From: Candidatus Obscuribacterales bacterium
Lineage (GTDB): Bacteria; Cyanobacteriota; Vampirovibrionia; Obscuribacterales; Obscuribacteraceae
Reading direction: 5' to 3'
NCBI GenBank assembly: GCA_019747875.1
Contig: JAIEQI010000163.1
Span: 1-40,873 of the forward strand
DNA: 40,873 nucleotides
Of this stretch, positions 8,691 through 17,882 are shown piece after piece. A program made the translations under genes and the position numbers. Below the pieces are notes generated by a model, which worked only from the letters and a program-made list of their open reading frames with translations, did no database searches and was not told where the DNA came from. Numbering within the stretch: the stretch's first letter is position 1; every line of letters starts with the position of its first letter.

Positions 8691-8706
8691 ACACCATATT
8701 TAGTGT
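8691..8706 (-). promoter_or_regulatory. Candidate NrdR box (distal copy 2)
   Basis: Plus strand reads ACACCATATTTAGTGT, keeping both ACAC and GTGT arms and an AT-rich core, the better match of the pair. Its centre is 131 bases from the other box, more than the usual 30-odd-base spacing of tandem NrdR boxes. A 7-bp inverted repeat (GTGTAGA/TCTACAC, 8672-8694) overlaps its edge. The position implies a long leader for nrdJ. Confidence 0.55.
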
Positions 8707-8951
8707 CAGGGACGACCGATAATTTTAACGATTAAACAATTCCACCTGCCCTTTTTGCTTTTCACCATCTAATCTAAACAAGACTAGTTCGTAAAACGAA
8801 AACGAGACCCCTACCGGCGTATGCTCATTGTTGCCTGGAAGCGCCGGCATCTGTCGGAGCGATTCGCTCTTCGGAGTTCGCTTCGCGACAGCCTCTTAAA
8901 CTCAAGAAAATATCCACATTAATGAGAACTTGTCGGTGATAAAATCAGGGC

Positions 8952-10100
8952 ATGAAAAAGCGCATTATGTGCGTCTTCGGGACGCGACCGGAAGCGGTAA
9001 AACTTGCCCCAGTAGTGCATGCCCTGCAGCGTTCAAGCCATCTTGAACCGGTCGTAGTCTTGACAGCCCAACATCGCGAAATGCTCGATCAAATGTTGCG
9101 CTGGTTTGAAATAAGCCCAGACTACGACATGGACATCATGAAACACGGACAGTCTCTATCCGAGTTGACAGCTAGAGTCATAACCGGTATCGATGACATC
9201 TTGCAAAAAGTAGCGCCCGACATGCTGCTGGTACAAGGAGATACAGTGACAGTGATGGCGGCGGCACTGGCAGCACATTATCACAAGGTACCAGTGGGAC
9301 ACGTTGAAGCCGGGTTGCGCACTGAAGACCGCTATAACCCATTTCCAGAAGAGATGTCGCGCCGACTGACGACAAGATTGGCGACCTGCCATTTCGCGCC
9401 GACGCAAAGAGCCGTGGAGAATCTGCGTAGCGAAGGAATAGTCGATAACGTTTTCAAAACTGGAAACACAGTTATTGATGCCCTTCTCAGCACAGTCAAG
9501 AAATTAGAGCAGCATCCAATTGACACGAGCCTTTTTGGTGCCGCTGATTTTGAAAAATACAAAGTACTTCTAGTTACCGCTCACAGGCGGGAAAACTGGG
9601 GCATCAGCATGAACGAAATCGCTCATGCATTGCGAACAATCGCCGAAGAATTTCCCGAGGTCCAAATTCTCTATCCGATCCACAAGAACCCGATCGTTCG
9701 TGAATCGATTGAGCCTGTTTTTGCCGGTCACCCGCGCCTGATTCTAATTGAACCGCTCGATTATGTGCCCTTCGTATGGGTAATGCAGCGCTCTCATTTT
9801 GTGCTGACAGATTCAGGCGGAATTCAGGAAGAAGCACCAACGCTCGGCAAACCAGTCCTTGTTCTGCGCACAAACACAGAACGTCCAGAAGCTGCCGAAG
9901 CCGGAGTTGCCAGGATTGTCGGAGTTCAACGAGACGGTATTATCTCAGCGGCACGAGATCTCTTGAGCAATCCCGAAAGCTACAAAGCAATGGCATCAGC
10001 TGTTAATCCTTTTGGAGACGGGTCGGCAGCTCAACGTATAACTGAAGCTTTAGAACAGCTTCTGGTTCATCAGCCGCTTTCCACCCAGGCAAGAAACTGA
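8952..10100 (+). CDS. wecB: UDP-N-acetylglucosamine 2-epimerase (non-hydrolysing)
   Basis: 382 residues, the normal family length. It interconverts UDP-GlcNAc and UDP-ManNAc in the cytoplasm, supplying ManNAc units for surface polysaccharide or teichoic-acid-like linkers. Seen: GTRPEAVKLAPV (10-21), QGDTVT (95-100), HVEAGLRTEDRYNPFPEEMSRR (from 117), TAHRREN, and the UDP-binding DSGGIQEEAPTLGKPVLVLR block. All hallmark residues appear present. The ribosome site before the ATG is weak (CAGGG). No other polysaccharide gene adjoins it, so the polymer it serves cannot be told. No clear terminator follows; a GAAAGCG/CGCTTTC inverted repeat near 10130 lacks a T-tract. Confidence 0.95.
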   Translation: MKKRIMCVFGTRPEAVKLAPVVHALQRSSHLEPVVVLTAQHREMLDQMLRWFEISPDYDMDIMKHGQSLSELTARVITGIDDILQKVAPDMLLVQGDTVTVMAAALAAHYHKVPVGHVEAGLRTEDRYNPFPEEMSRRLTTRLATCHFAPTQRAVENLRSEGIVDNVFKTGNTVIDALLSTVKKLEQHPIDTSLFGAADFEKYKVLLVTAHRRENWGISMNEIAHALRTIAEEFPEVQILYPIHKNPIVRESIEPVFAGHPRLILIEPLDYVPFVWVMQRSHFVLTDSGGIQEEAPTLGKPVLVLRTNTERPEAAEAGVARIVGVQRDGIISAARDLLSNPESYKAMASAVNPFGDGSAAQRITEALEQLLVHQPLSTQARN

Positions 10101-10324
10101 GAGCAACATCGTTTATCCGGGCGACTTCAGAAAGCGCTTCCCCGGTCAACCGCTTTCACAAAAGGAGCTTGGGGCGCCTTAACTTACTTTGTGAATAGCC
10201 GCTAAACTTGTCGTTCTTTCAAGCTTAATAAAGAAGCACGGACTTAGCTCCATAAGGGGTTATGATCTGCCAATACTTGCTAAGCGCTGCAAGCGCCTAT
10301 TTACGCTATTTAAGGAGAGTTACC

Positions 10325-11500
10325 TTGACTACGACAGCACCAACGGCAGATGTTCTGCCATACGGCGAGTTTCTAACGGATGAGCACCATGCGATCCGTG
10401 AAGCTGTGCGCGACTTCGCCAGCAATGAAATTGCTCCGCGTTCATTTCAAGTTGACAAGGAAGCTAAGTTTCCAATGGAAACCTTTAAGAAGCTAGGTCA
10501 ACTTCAAATGCTCGGTTTGCTCGTTCCGGAAGAGCACGGCGGCGCCGGTGCAGACTATCGCAGTTATGCAATTGCTGTTGAAGAAATTGGTCGCGCATGC
10601 GGATCTACAGGTTTGAGCTATGCTGCACATTGCTCGCTAGGAACCAAGCCGATAGTAATGTTCGGCACCGATGCGCAAAAGAAGAAATATTTGCCGAAGC
10701 TTGCCAGCGGTGAGTTCATCGGCTGCTGGGCATTGACAGAGCCAGGTACGGGATCTGACGCTTCGGCCCAAAAAACGACAGCAAAAAAAGTTGGCGATCA
10801 CTGGGTTCTCAACGGAACAAAGCAGTTCATCACCAACGCAACTGATGCAGACGTCGCCATCATTATGGCTATGACCGATCAGAGCAAAGGAAACAAAGGC
10901 ATTTCCGCTTTCATCGTTGATAAAGGAACGCCTGGTTTCTTCGTAAGCAAAGTCGAGAAGAAGCTCGGAATGCGCGGCTCGCCGACAGCCAGCTTGACGA
11001 TGGAAGATTGCAAAATCCCAGCTGAAAACATCATTGGTGAGGTTGGTGAAGGCTATAAACAGGCTCTGATCACCCTTGAAGGTGGAAGAATTTCCATCGG
11101 CGCGTTGGCTCTAGGTATTGCTCAAGCCGCTCTGGATTCGGCTTTGCAGTACGCAAAACAAAGAGAAGCATTCGGTCAACCAATCGGAAAGTTCCAACTG
11201 ATTCAGGGCTATCTTGCCGACATGGCAACGCAAGTACAGGCAGCACGCCTGCTTCTGTATCATGCTGCCTGGATGAAGGATCACGGCAAGCGAGTCACAC
11301 TTGAAGGCTCGCAAGCAAAATTGTTCGCATCCGAAATAGCCAGCAGAGTTTGCAACCTATGCGTGCAAATCCATGGCGGTTACGGATACATCGAAGATTT
11401 CCCGGCAGAGCGCTTCCTTCGCGATGCAAAACTCTGTGAAATCGGAGAAGGCACTTCCGAAATTCAAAGACTGCTAATCGCCAGACAACTCGGTCTCTAA
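10325..11500 (+). CDS. Acyl-CoA dehydrogenase
   Basis: FAD-dependent alpha,beta-dehydrogenation of an acyl-CoA, in fatty-acid or branched-chain amino-acid breakdown. Seen: the FAD/substrate loop CWALTEPGTGSDASAQKTTA, a FFVSKVEKKLGMRGSPTASLTMEDCKIP block, an AFGQPIGKFQLIQGYLADMA helix, and the C-terminal EIGEGTSEIQRLLIAR motif, whose Glu before GTS is the catalytic base of short/medium-chain enzymes. A TTG start at 10325 is preferred: it follows AAGGAGAG by about 5 nt and gives 391 residues, typical of the family. The longer frame from 10262 has no ribosome site. Substrate chain length cannot be settled. A strong terminator follows. Confidence 0.93.
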   Translation: MTTTAPTADVLPYGEFLTDEHHAIREAVRDFASNEIAPRSFQVDKEAKFPMETFKKLGQLQMLGLLVPEEHGGAGADYRSYAIAVEEIGRACGSTGLSYAAHCSLGTKPIVMFGTDAQKKKYLPKLASGEFIGCWALTEPGTGSDASAQKTTAKKVGDHWVLNGTKQFITNATDADVAIIMAMTDQSKGNKGISAFIVDKGTPGFFVSKVEKKLGMRGSPTASLTMEDCKIPAENIIGEVGEGYKQALITLEGGRISIGALALGIAQAALDSALQYAKQREAFGQPIGKFQLIQGYLADMATQVQAARLLLYHAAWMKDHGKRVTLEGSQAKLFASEIASRVCNLCVQIHGGYGYIEDFPAERFLRDAKLCEIGEGTSEIQRLLIARQLGL

Positions 11501-11526
11501 ACCAACTTGGCAGAAGGTACCTTTTG

Positions 11527-11560
11527 CAGGGGCGCAGATATGCGCCCCTGCTGCTTTTTC
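11527..11560 (+). terminator. Rho-independent terminator (convergent genes)
   Basis: A perfect 10-bp stem CAGGGGCGCA/TGCGCCCCTG with a GATA loop is followed by CTGCTTTTTC. It ends the acyl-CoA dehydrogenase transcript and abuts the stop codon of the convergent gene. Confidence 0.9.
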
Positions 11561-12895
11561 TTAGTAGCCAAATAGCCAGGCAGCAGTGCCAATAATCTTG
11601 GTCTCAACAGCTATGCCGGCTTTGACGGCTCCCTTGAAGCTGAAATCAGCAGCCTGTCCAGTCGCTTCACTGACGATATCTAAAATCTCACTGGGCTTCA
11701 TGTTGAGATTGCCGTCAGCGCCGATTCGCAAATACATGCTGAGCTGGTCGTCAGGCGAGTTCGAAAGCAAATTCGCAACGCGCAGACCCACTTTCCAATT
11801 GCCCTCCGAATCAGTTACGGGCTGCATATCCTTGTTCAGATTCAGCTTGATGTTATCGATCATCGGTCCCATTTTTATTTGGAGATCACGCGCGCCCGAA
11901 TAGTCACAACGCCCCAAAGAGACTTCCTTCACAGACTCCACTCCATCGCCTATCTTAAGCTCAGAAGGAATTGGAATAGCAACACCAACACCTGTGATAT
12001 CGGAAATGGATGGAGCTTTAGGATCCGCTCCGAGGCGGAACCCGACCGATTCTCCGACCTTCAAGGTAGCACCGCCAAGATCGTGCTGAATCTCTCCATT
12101 GTTGCGCGTTATTTGAAGACGATCACCATTCTTCTCTATCTTGCTGGCACCAGACAGAATCTTATCGATCGTTCCCTTTAGGCCTTGCTCCGTAATACCG
12201 GCTAAATAAGGCGAGAAATTGCGCTCTTTCAAAACGTTTTTGGCTTCCGCGCACGCTTTCACAACACTGCTTAGCATCGCTGCATCAGTCTCTGGAAATA
12301 TCTTGTCTGCCGGCAGTGGCACTGGCACGACTTTAGGCCAGAAACGCTCGTTAACCCAGTCTGGCTTCTTAGCTGGGTTGTCCATCATTAACTCAACACT
12401 GTTGCCATTTGCACCCGTTCGCAATCCAAAACTGTGAATTCCGATCTCGCGACCATCGGCCATAACCAGGCGCAATCCCTTAATGTTATCCATTTGGACG
12501 CCATCGCCGTTCAGTTTCAAATCAAACTTCAATTGCCCATCGGCCTCTGAAAGTTTGATCTCCTTCAATTCGCCGATGCCGGGAATTTCGCGGTTTACAG
12601 GAATGCGCTGCTCCGCAGAGAACTTGGCCGTAAAAGCATCTTTATCCAGCGATAAGGATTGAAGTGCTGATAAGGACTTCTTAGAGACATCATCCAAATG
12701 CGCACCCGGAACAGCCTCTACCGCTTTTGCAAAATCTGTTCTTATTGAAAGCGTATCTTTACCTAATTCGACAGAAGCATTCTCAGGCAATCGCGAAAAT
12801 ACCGTGATCAGCTTCTGTTCGATTGGACTGGATTGGAACTCACGCTCGACACGCTTTTCTTTGTCTTGCGGCGTTTCTACCGGTTGCTTGTACAA
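11561..12895 (-). CDS. Hypothetical protein, C-terminal part of a probably frameshifted gene
   Basis: 444 codons from a TTG with no ribosome site, an unlikely true start. The frame can be followed upstream as ANDFRSTD before meeting a stop. A good ribosome site belongs instead to the overlapping 12877-13152 frame, so this is probably the body of a single protein of about 530 residues. It has no signal peptide or recognised domain. Two segments share a pattern of GDGVxxxxIKxLxL and GDGVESVKEVSLG, suggesting two related beta-rich modules (about residues 110-170 and 320-400). The C-terminus is moderately hydrophobic (AGIAVETKIIGTAAWLFGY). I do not recognise a family. Confidence 0.65.
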   Translation of the reverse strand: MYKQPVETPQDKEKRVEREFQSSPIEQKLITVFSRLPENASVELGKDTLSIRTDFAKAVEAVPGAHLDDVSKKSLSALQSLSLDKDAFTAKFSAEQRIPVNREIPGIGELKEIKLSEADGQLKFDLKLNGDGVQMDNIKGLRLVMADGREIGIHSFGLRTGANGNSVELMMDNPAKKPDWVNERFWPKVVPVPLPADKIFPETDAAMLSSVVKACAEAKNVLKERNFSPYLAGITEQGLKGTIDKILSGASKIEKNGDRLQITRNNGEIQHDLGGATLKVGESVGFRLGADPKAPSISDITGVGVAIPIPSELKIGDGVESVKEVSLGRCDYSGARDLQIKMGPMIDNIKLNLNKDMQPVTDSEGNWKVGLRVANLLSNSPDDQLSMYLRIGADGNLNMKPSEILDIVSEATGQAADFSFKGAVKAGIAVETKIIGTAAWLFGY

Positions 12896-13152
12896 ATCCG
12901 TCGAACGGAAATCATTAGCGCCCCATAATCCCTAAGCGGTATGCCGTTTTCGCGAGGCGGGTGACAGCGGTAGCAGTTACCATTCGGGATAAAGAGAGGT
13001 TTTATCTGAGAATCGCTCAGCAACCGGCTCCCAGCTTCATCAGCATTGCTGCTGCGATCTGCACGCCGAAGATCTGCGATGATTTGCTCGACCGTTTGAC
13101 TCGATTTATCCGAGTTTGTCGTTTCTTTCTTAGGCGCATCCGTCTCTGGCAT
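12877..13152 (-). CDS. N-terminal part of the same frameshifted hypothetical gene
   Basis: 91 codons from ATG 13152, with GAGGAG about 9 nt upstream. The start is hydrophilic and acidic/basic (MPETDAPKKETTNSDKSS), with no signal peptide. The frame continues sensibly to PLRDYGA, then soon stops. Switching frame at the GGGG run (CCCC on plus at 12921-12924), as if one G were missing, joins it to the 444-codon frame. This may be an assembly indel, a genuine mutation, or programmed slippage. A CYRCH motif resembles a haem c site but is not credible in a protein without export signal. Confidence 0.6.
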   Translation of the reverse strand: MPETDAPKKETTNSDKSSQTVEQIIADLRRADRSSNADEAGSRLLSDSQIKPLFIPNGNCYRCHPPRENGIPLRDYGALMISVRRICTSNR

Positions 13153-13346
13153 CAGAAATTCTCCTCAGGAGTTTCAAAAGCCAGCCAATCTTTTCCCGAT
13201 CATTTGTACACGACGGCGATGCAAATTTGACACAGCCGACGATCCACCCAAATACATCCTAATCCAGTTTTGTTACACCCGAGTACCCCAGCACCCGATG
13301 GTGGACATACATAGCTACGCGCCGAAGCGCGAGCAGCTTGAAGCGT

Positions 13347-13380
13347 CTAAAAAGAAAACGGGCGGTGTTTTTGCACCGCC
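13347..13380 (-). terminator. Rho-independent terminator of the giant membrane-protein operon
   Basis: On the minus strand, 15 bases after the stop, a GGCGGTG/CACCGCC stem with loop CAAAAA (13361-13380) is followed by CGTTTTCTTTTT. Good Rho-independent form. Confidence 0.88.
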
Positions 13381-13394
13381 TCGTTCTCCATTCC

Positions 13395-16300
13395 TTATTG
13401 CTTACCTGGTTGAGTCTCGTTCGGTGGAGGCTGGTCGCCATCCTGCTTACTTTCCTCGTGACCAAGTTTCTTCATGAGTTCGATTTCTTCTTCGGTCATG
13501 TCGGTGATATCGCGGCTTCGACGCAGTGTAGATCCGCGGGATACGACATCTGAGAGTGTCTCGCTTGCCGCTTGCTTCGTCTCCGATTGAGGCGGCATGT
13601 TCGGAGTAGCCTTGCCACCGGATGATGGCGGCGGGCCAGCTTGCTTGCCTTGTTGCGGCGGCGCTGAGCCGGAGCTTGGAGGCATGATATGCTGACCAGC
13701 TTTGGACATCTTGTCGAACCACTTCTGCTGAGCTTGCATTTGTTTTTGCTGTTGCTCGCGGACGTTCGGCTGGTTGCCCGGCTGACGGCGCTCTTCGACA
13801 ATCTCTTGGTTCTGCTGCCTGTACACAGTCTGCCCTTGTTGAGCAGCCGGGTTCTCGGCATGGATTCCACCTGGATTGACCAGCGGCGGTGCTCCGGAAC
13901 CAGTGTTGTTTGTAATGACCGGATCGCTGTGCAGATGCGCTGCATCCTTGGCGTAATTTTGCGAAGCAATTGTATTTTGCATTTGCATAGCCATGGCAGC
14001 TTCGCTGGTGATCTGGCTCGAGACCTGGCTTGTGAGAGCCTGACCCGATTGCAAGATCGCAGCTTCTTCGGCCGCAGCCATTTTTGCCATCTGCGTTCCA
14101 GATACGGTGCTGTCGACAGCTCCACCAGCAACGTCCTTGAAGGTTGTGGTGACGTTTGGCGGCAGGTCTACGATATTCTGCGGTCCACCGCTACCAGGTC
14201 CACCGAGGTTGGCTAGAGCACTGGCCCCGGCTTGAGCCTCTGCACCCACCACATCACGCGCGGCTTGAGAAACAACGTTGCCCGTTGGTCCACCACTTGT
14301 GTCGATCGGTTGAACCGGTGACTGCATGTTTGCTGCAGTCTGGATTGCCTGACCGACGGCGTTTGGATCGAGCGAACCGCGCGACAATGCCGAATTCGTG
14401 TCGACACCGCCAAGTTGCTGACCGGTCGGAACGACTTGCTCAACAGATGCTTGCCTGAAGAGCTGCCCCTGGTCACCTGTATTAGTGCCAAGTGAGGCTG
14501 TCTGCGAACTCGGCGCAACGCTATCTCTGGAGAAGTTCGTAGTTGAGAGCTGCGATTGCTCGAAGTTAGCCGCTGTCTGGAAGGACTGGCTCGGTCCGCC
14601 GAGAGAATTGGGCGAGGTCATCACATCATTGCCCGATCCACCCAGGAGGTTGGCAGTGGCTGTGCCACCAGTAATAGTGCCAGTCTTAGGATCAAACGTT
14701 CCTGTGCCTACTGGCGGCTGCAGGTGAGCCTGCATATGCGCCTGCTCTTGCTCTTTCTTCAACTGTTGTTCCATTTGGGCAGTTGTAGTAGCAAGATTCT
14801 TGCCTTCGGCGTCTCGCTTTGCCTGCTCGTCAGCAGCGTGTTTGCGTTTTTCCTCCTCGGCCTTCTTCTGCTCAGCAGTTTGCTCCCCGTTCTGACCGTT
14901 CTGACCATCTTGACCGACGCCAGGCGGGGCCTTGATATCGTTCATGGCAAGGTTTCCGGTGATAGCCCCAGCGGACGCACCGACAGCAGCTACAGCACCC
15001 ATACCGCCATCTGTAGGTGCAGCGTCAGTCCTGCCAGCAGATTCAAAGGTTATGCTGCGTTGCTGGCCGCCATCTCCGCCGACTCCGGCAGTAACAAGAG
15101 GTGGTTTCTGCTCTTGCACAGCGTCAGCAGTGAGTACTGGTTGCTTAACATCGCGATCTGCTGAGACGTTTGGCGGACTTGGATTGTGCTCGGGTGGTCT
15201 TTGCTGATCTTGACCGCCACCTTTGTGCTGAGGCGAACCACCGCTGCTCTTACCAGAGCCACCGCCGCCACCGCCGCCGCCGCCGCCTTTGCCGCCGCCA
15301 CCTTTTCCGGCTTTCTCGGCCATTTTGCCGGCTTCGGCACCAGCTGCTTTTACGAGCCCAGCAAAGTCAAATGCGAATTTGACGCAGGCTGTGGACAAGA
15401 AGTTGAGTGCGGACATGATCACTGTTCCGGTGTCGTCGATGCCACGGAAACAAGCCATCAAAAGAACTGTAGTGTTCCAGAATAGGCTCCAGAAACAAAT
15501 GGTGATAACGCCTTCGCACCAGTTGGGGAAAGCTTCACGAAGCTGTTTGACCGGCCAAACCCATAGCGCTGCCATGATTGGTCCGACAAACCAGAGGTAA
15601 TAGAGATAGCACATTTGGAATGCGCAAAGGATGTTCCACGTCATTGCCAGAGCTGAGCCCATTCCGTTATATGCAGCTCTTTGCGAGTTGACTACGTAAG
15701 GAACCTTTTCGTTGGCTTTCTGTTGTGGTGCTTCGTACAAGCCTGCGCATGGATCTTCGAGTTTGACGTCGAGGTTCTTTCCTTCATATTTAGCGCGCGG
15801 TCCTTTGCCTTTTCCTTGCATTTGTCCCGGCTGACCAGGAATGTGTCCAAGGTTTTCACTAGGCAAGCGAACGCCATACGCGCGAATTTGAGCGCACATC
15901 GCATCGCGGTACATATCTGTCCCAAATATTCGCCTATACTCGCTTTGAATCGTATAGGAAATCGAGTTGGAGACGTCGATACCGTAATTAACAATCAAAT
16001 AAGTGCCGGGAATCAGGAAGATCGAAACTATAGAACGATAAATACCTTCAATCGGGCTCACCTCACCAAAGATTGGGAAGCCTTGAGCAACCGTGGCTTT
16101 GGCTTGCGTTGCAACGGCGCCGGGCAAAAGCAAAAGCACTGCCATCGGCATAAATAATTCGTTGCGCAGTTTATTCCATTTGTTACCTGCATTAACCGTG
16201 AAGTTTTCCAGAGAAGTGCGGCAGAAGTCGAGGGCACAACCGGCCTGGTTCTTGGCCATGTCACCACTGGTATCGGCATTCTGCTGCGTCTGGGTATTTT

Positions 16301-17852
16301 GAACTTCCTTTGCGGCTTGCAGCCACGTATTCGGTTGGGCCATCGCACCAGTGGCGGCTGACATAAGTTGAGAACTCATTGCCGCAAACTCAGAAGCAGT
16401 GATTGGATAACCATGCTTCATCGAATCAGGAATCTGTTTATCGAGGCTATTTCCTTTTTGTCCAAAAGCCGTCGAGGAACCTTTTGCCGTGTATCCGGGC
16501 AAGTTGAAGGGCCACTTCATTGGAGCTATTTGCTTGTCACTAGTCGGATTCTTCAGTTTGCCATTTTCGTGCTCAAGCGTACCACCCGGAATCGATGTGT
16601 CATTTCCGAAAGCGCCTTCAGGGAAGGTTTGAGCGGCAGCCAATGCCGTTGTCGCCGGACAGGCGGTAGCACCAGAGCCACTGTCGCTGTTGTCGCCGTC
16701 ATTCGGGACTTCAGGTCTTTTCGGTCTTTCCGGCTCGTAAGGTACGAACTCTTGCTCATCGGTTAGCTCTCTACCACGTATGCCGTTATCTCTGTAACGG
16801 TGAGGCGGCGGAGGATTGATCACGTGCGGACGAGGAGCTGGACGCCCCTGAGGAGGATGATTTCTGCTGTTATTAGGATTGTTTGGGTCGGGATTAGATG
16901 GGTTGCCTGTTCTCCAGGGATCTCCATCTCTGTTCGGATCCCATGGACCATGCGGGAAGTTCGGACCACCGCCGCCACCTGGATTGTTACCTCCGGTGCC
17001 GGGTCCTTGGTTTCGAGGACCGCCACCGATCGGTCCCAAATTGCCTCCGGGTCCACTTCCTGGCTCACCGCCACTTCGACCACCAGGTCCTGTTCCAGGT
17101 CCACCTGGACCGTCGTTATTTCCACCTTTGTTGCCGGGCCCGTTGCCACCTTTTCCTTGATGGTCGCCAGGTCCTAGTCCGCTAGGATTCCAACCGAATC
17201 CGGGAAGCCCGCTATTTGTAGCGAAGGTGTCTTCCTTCTTACCACTGCCTTTTCCTTGATGGTCACCATTTCCGAGACCGGAATTGGTGCCTTTGCCGAA
17301 GTTGATCGGAAGACCACCGCCGACGACTGGTCCGGTGGTCTTGAAGCCACCACCACCGCCACCACCGCCGGAGCTGCTCTTACCATACTTAGCCCACGAG
17401 CCGCTCTCGCGTCCACCCAAATCTTGGGTCTTTGGCTGTGAAACATGTACTGTTTCGACATAGTCATCGCGTGAATCCCGATCTCTATGGCGCAAACCGG
17501 TTCCCAAATCGCTAGACTTGGTTCGTCCTTGTAACTTGGTTCGTCCGGCACCTGTGGTCAAGGAACCGTTACTACCTAGATTACCGTTTAGTTTGTTCAG
17601 TCCCGCGCCGCCTTTTGCAGCGGCAAAGTTCGCTCCGCCCTTGGCTGCGGCATTGTTTCCAGCGGCGTTTGCACCACCATTTAAATGCGTATTCTGTACA
17701 CCTGCCTGCTGTTTGACAGTCTTACCGCCGCTGCTGAAACCATCGAACGTCTCATCGTGCTTGACGCCGCCTTCAAGCTGCGCGCCGGCTGGCAGCGCAC
17801 ACGCCAATAAGGCGAGAAGCGTTACGGTCGATTTAGTAATTTTTGATCTCAT
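13395..17852 (-). CDS. Giant Gly-rich membrane protein, VirB6/TrbL-like core
   Basis: 1485 residues. Layout: signal peptide (1-25, cleavage near PAGAQ); long Gly/Asn/Pro-rich low-complexity region (about 30-400) with two GDHQGKG repeats; Cys-bearing linker (about 395-555); hydrophobic core with about five membrane segments (about 566-585, 600-622, 736-766, 778-800, 808-835); poly-Gly tract (about 850-865); then a 600-residue Gln/Ala/Thr-rich tail ending in acidic helices. The core shares PMAVLxLLPGAVxTQxK, FLIPxT and GPIxAALxxWP with the protein encoded upstream. Polytopic cores with huge extensions recall VirB6/TrbL channel proteins of type IV secretion, but this is inference and no other VirB gene is visible. 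It starts 30 bases after its paralogue, so the two are co-transcribed. Confidence 0.8.
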   Translation of the reverse strand: MRSKITKSTVTLLALLACALPAGAQLEGGVKHDETFDGFSSGGKTVKQQAGVQNTHLNGGANAAGNNAAAKGGANFAAAKGGAGLNKLNGNLGSNGSLTTGAGRTKLQGRTKSSDLGTGLRHRDRDSRDDYVETVHVSQPKTQDLGGRESGSWAKYGKSSSGGGGGGGGFKTTGPVVGGGLPINFGKGTNSGLGNGDHQGKGSGKKEDTFATNSGLPGFGWNPSGLGPGDHQGKGGNGPGNKGGNNDGPGGPGTGPGGRSGGEPGSGPGGNLGPIGGGPRNQGPGTGGNNPGGGGGPNFPHGPWDPNRDGDPWRTGNPSNPDPNNPNNSRNHPPQGRPAPRPHVINPPPPHRYRDNGIRGRELTDEQEFVPYEPERPKRPEVPNDGDNSDSGSGATACPATTALAAAQTFPEGAFGNDTSIPGGTLEHENGKLKNPTSDKQIAPMKWPFNLPGYTAKGSSTAFGQKGNSLDKQIPDSMKHGYPITASEFAAMSSQLMSAATGAMAQPNTWLQAAKEVQNTQTQQNADTSGDMAKNQAGCALDFCRTSLENFTVNAGNKWNKLRNELFMPMAVLLLLPGAVATQAKATVAQGFPIFGEVSPIEGIYRSIVSIFLIPGTYLIVNYGIDVSNSISYTIQSEYRRIFGTDMYRDAMCAQIRAYGVRLPSENLGHIPGQPGQMQGKGKGPRAKYEGKNLDVKLEDPCAGLYEAPQQKANEKVPYVVNSQRAAYNGMGSALAMTWNILCAFQMCYLYYLWFVGPIMAALWVWPVKQLREAFPNWCEGVITICFWSLFWNTTVLLMACFRGIDDTGTVIMSALNFLSTACVKFAFDFAGLVKAAGAEAGKMAEKAGKGGGGKGGGGGGGGGGSGKSSGGSPQHKGGGQDQQRPPEHNPSPPNVSADRDVKQPVLTADAVQEQKPPLVTAGVGGDGGQQRSITFESAGRTDAAPTDGGMGAVAAVGASAGAITGNLAMNDIKAPPGVGQDGQNGQNGEQTAEQKKAEEEKRKHAADEQAKRDAEGKNLATTTAQMEQQLKKEQEQAHMQAHLQPPVGTGTFDPKTGTITGGTATANLLGGSGNDVMTSPNSLGGPSQSFQTAANFEQSQLSTTNFSRDSVAPSSQTASLGTNTGDQGQLFRQASVEQVVPTGQQLGGVDTNSALSRGSLDPNAVGQAIQTAANMQSPVQPIDTSGGPTGNVVSQAARDVVGAEAQAGASALANLGGPGSGGPQNIVDLPPNVTTTFKDVAGGAVDSTVSGTQMAKMAAAEEAAILQSGQALTSQVSSQITSEAAMAMQMQNTIASQNYAKDAAHLHSDPVITNNTGSGAPPLVNPGGIHAENPAAQQGQTVYRQQNQEIVEERRQPGNQPNVREQQQKQMQAQQKWFDKMSKAGQHIMPPSSGSAPPQQGKQAGPPPSSGGKATPNMPPQSETKQAASETLSDVVSRGSTLRRSRDITDMTEEEIELMKKLGHEESKQDGDQPPPNETQPGKQ

Positions 17853-17882
17853 TTTCCTATCTTCCTGAACCGACTCTAAACC

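Larger units (their letters stand above)
8261..8951. other. Divergent intergenic region between nrdJ and wecB
   Basis: About 690 bases with no convincing gene, holding the two candidate NrdR boxes. The 300 bases between the nearer box and nrdJ could be a leader transcript. I looked for a cobalamin riboswitch and found no convincing one. A short GCGCCGGCATCT element (about 8841) recurs at 27214. Confidence 0.5.

Noticed and set aside
8905..8920. DnaA-box-like ATATCCACA upstream of wecB
   Set aside because: A single site with one mismatch; no cluster and no dnaA or dnaN nearby.
10125..10165. Terminator after wecB (GAAAGCG/CGCTTTC)
   Set aside because: The loop is long and there is no T-tract.
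13020..13060. CYRCH haem c motif in the N-terminal fragment of the frameshifted gene
   Set aside because: The protein has no signal peptide, so cytochrome c maturation is implausible; likely chance.
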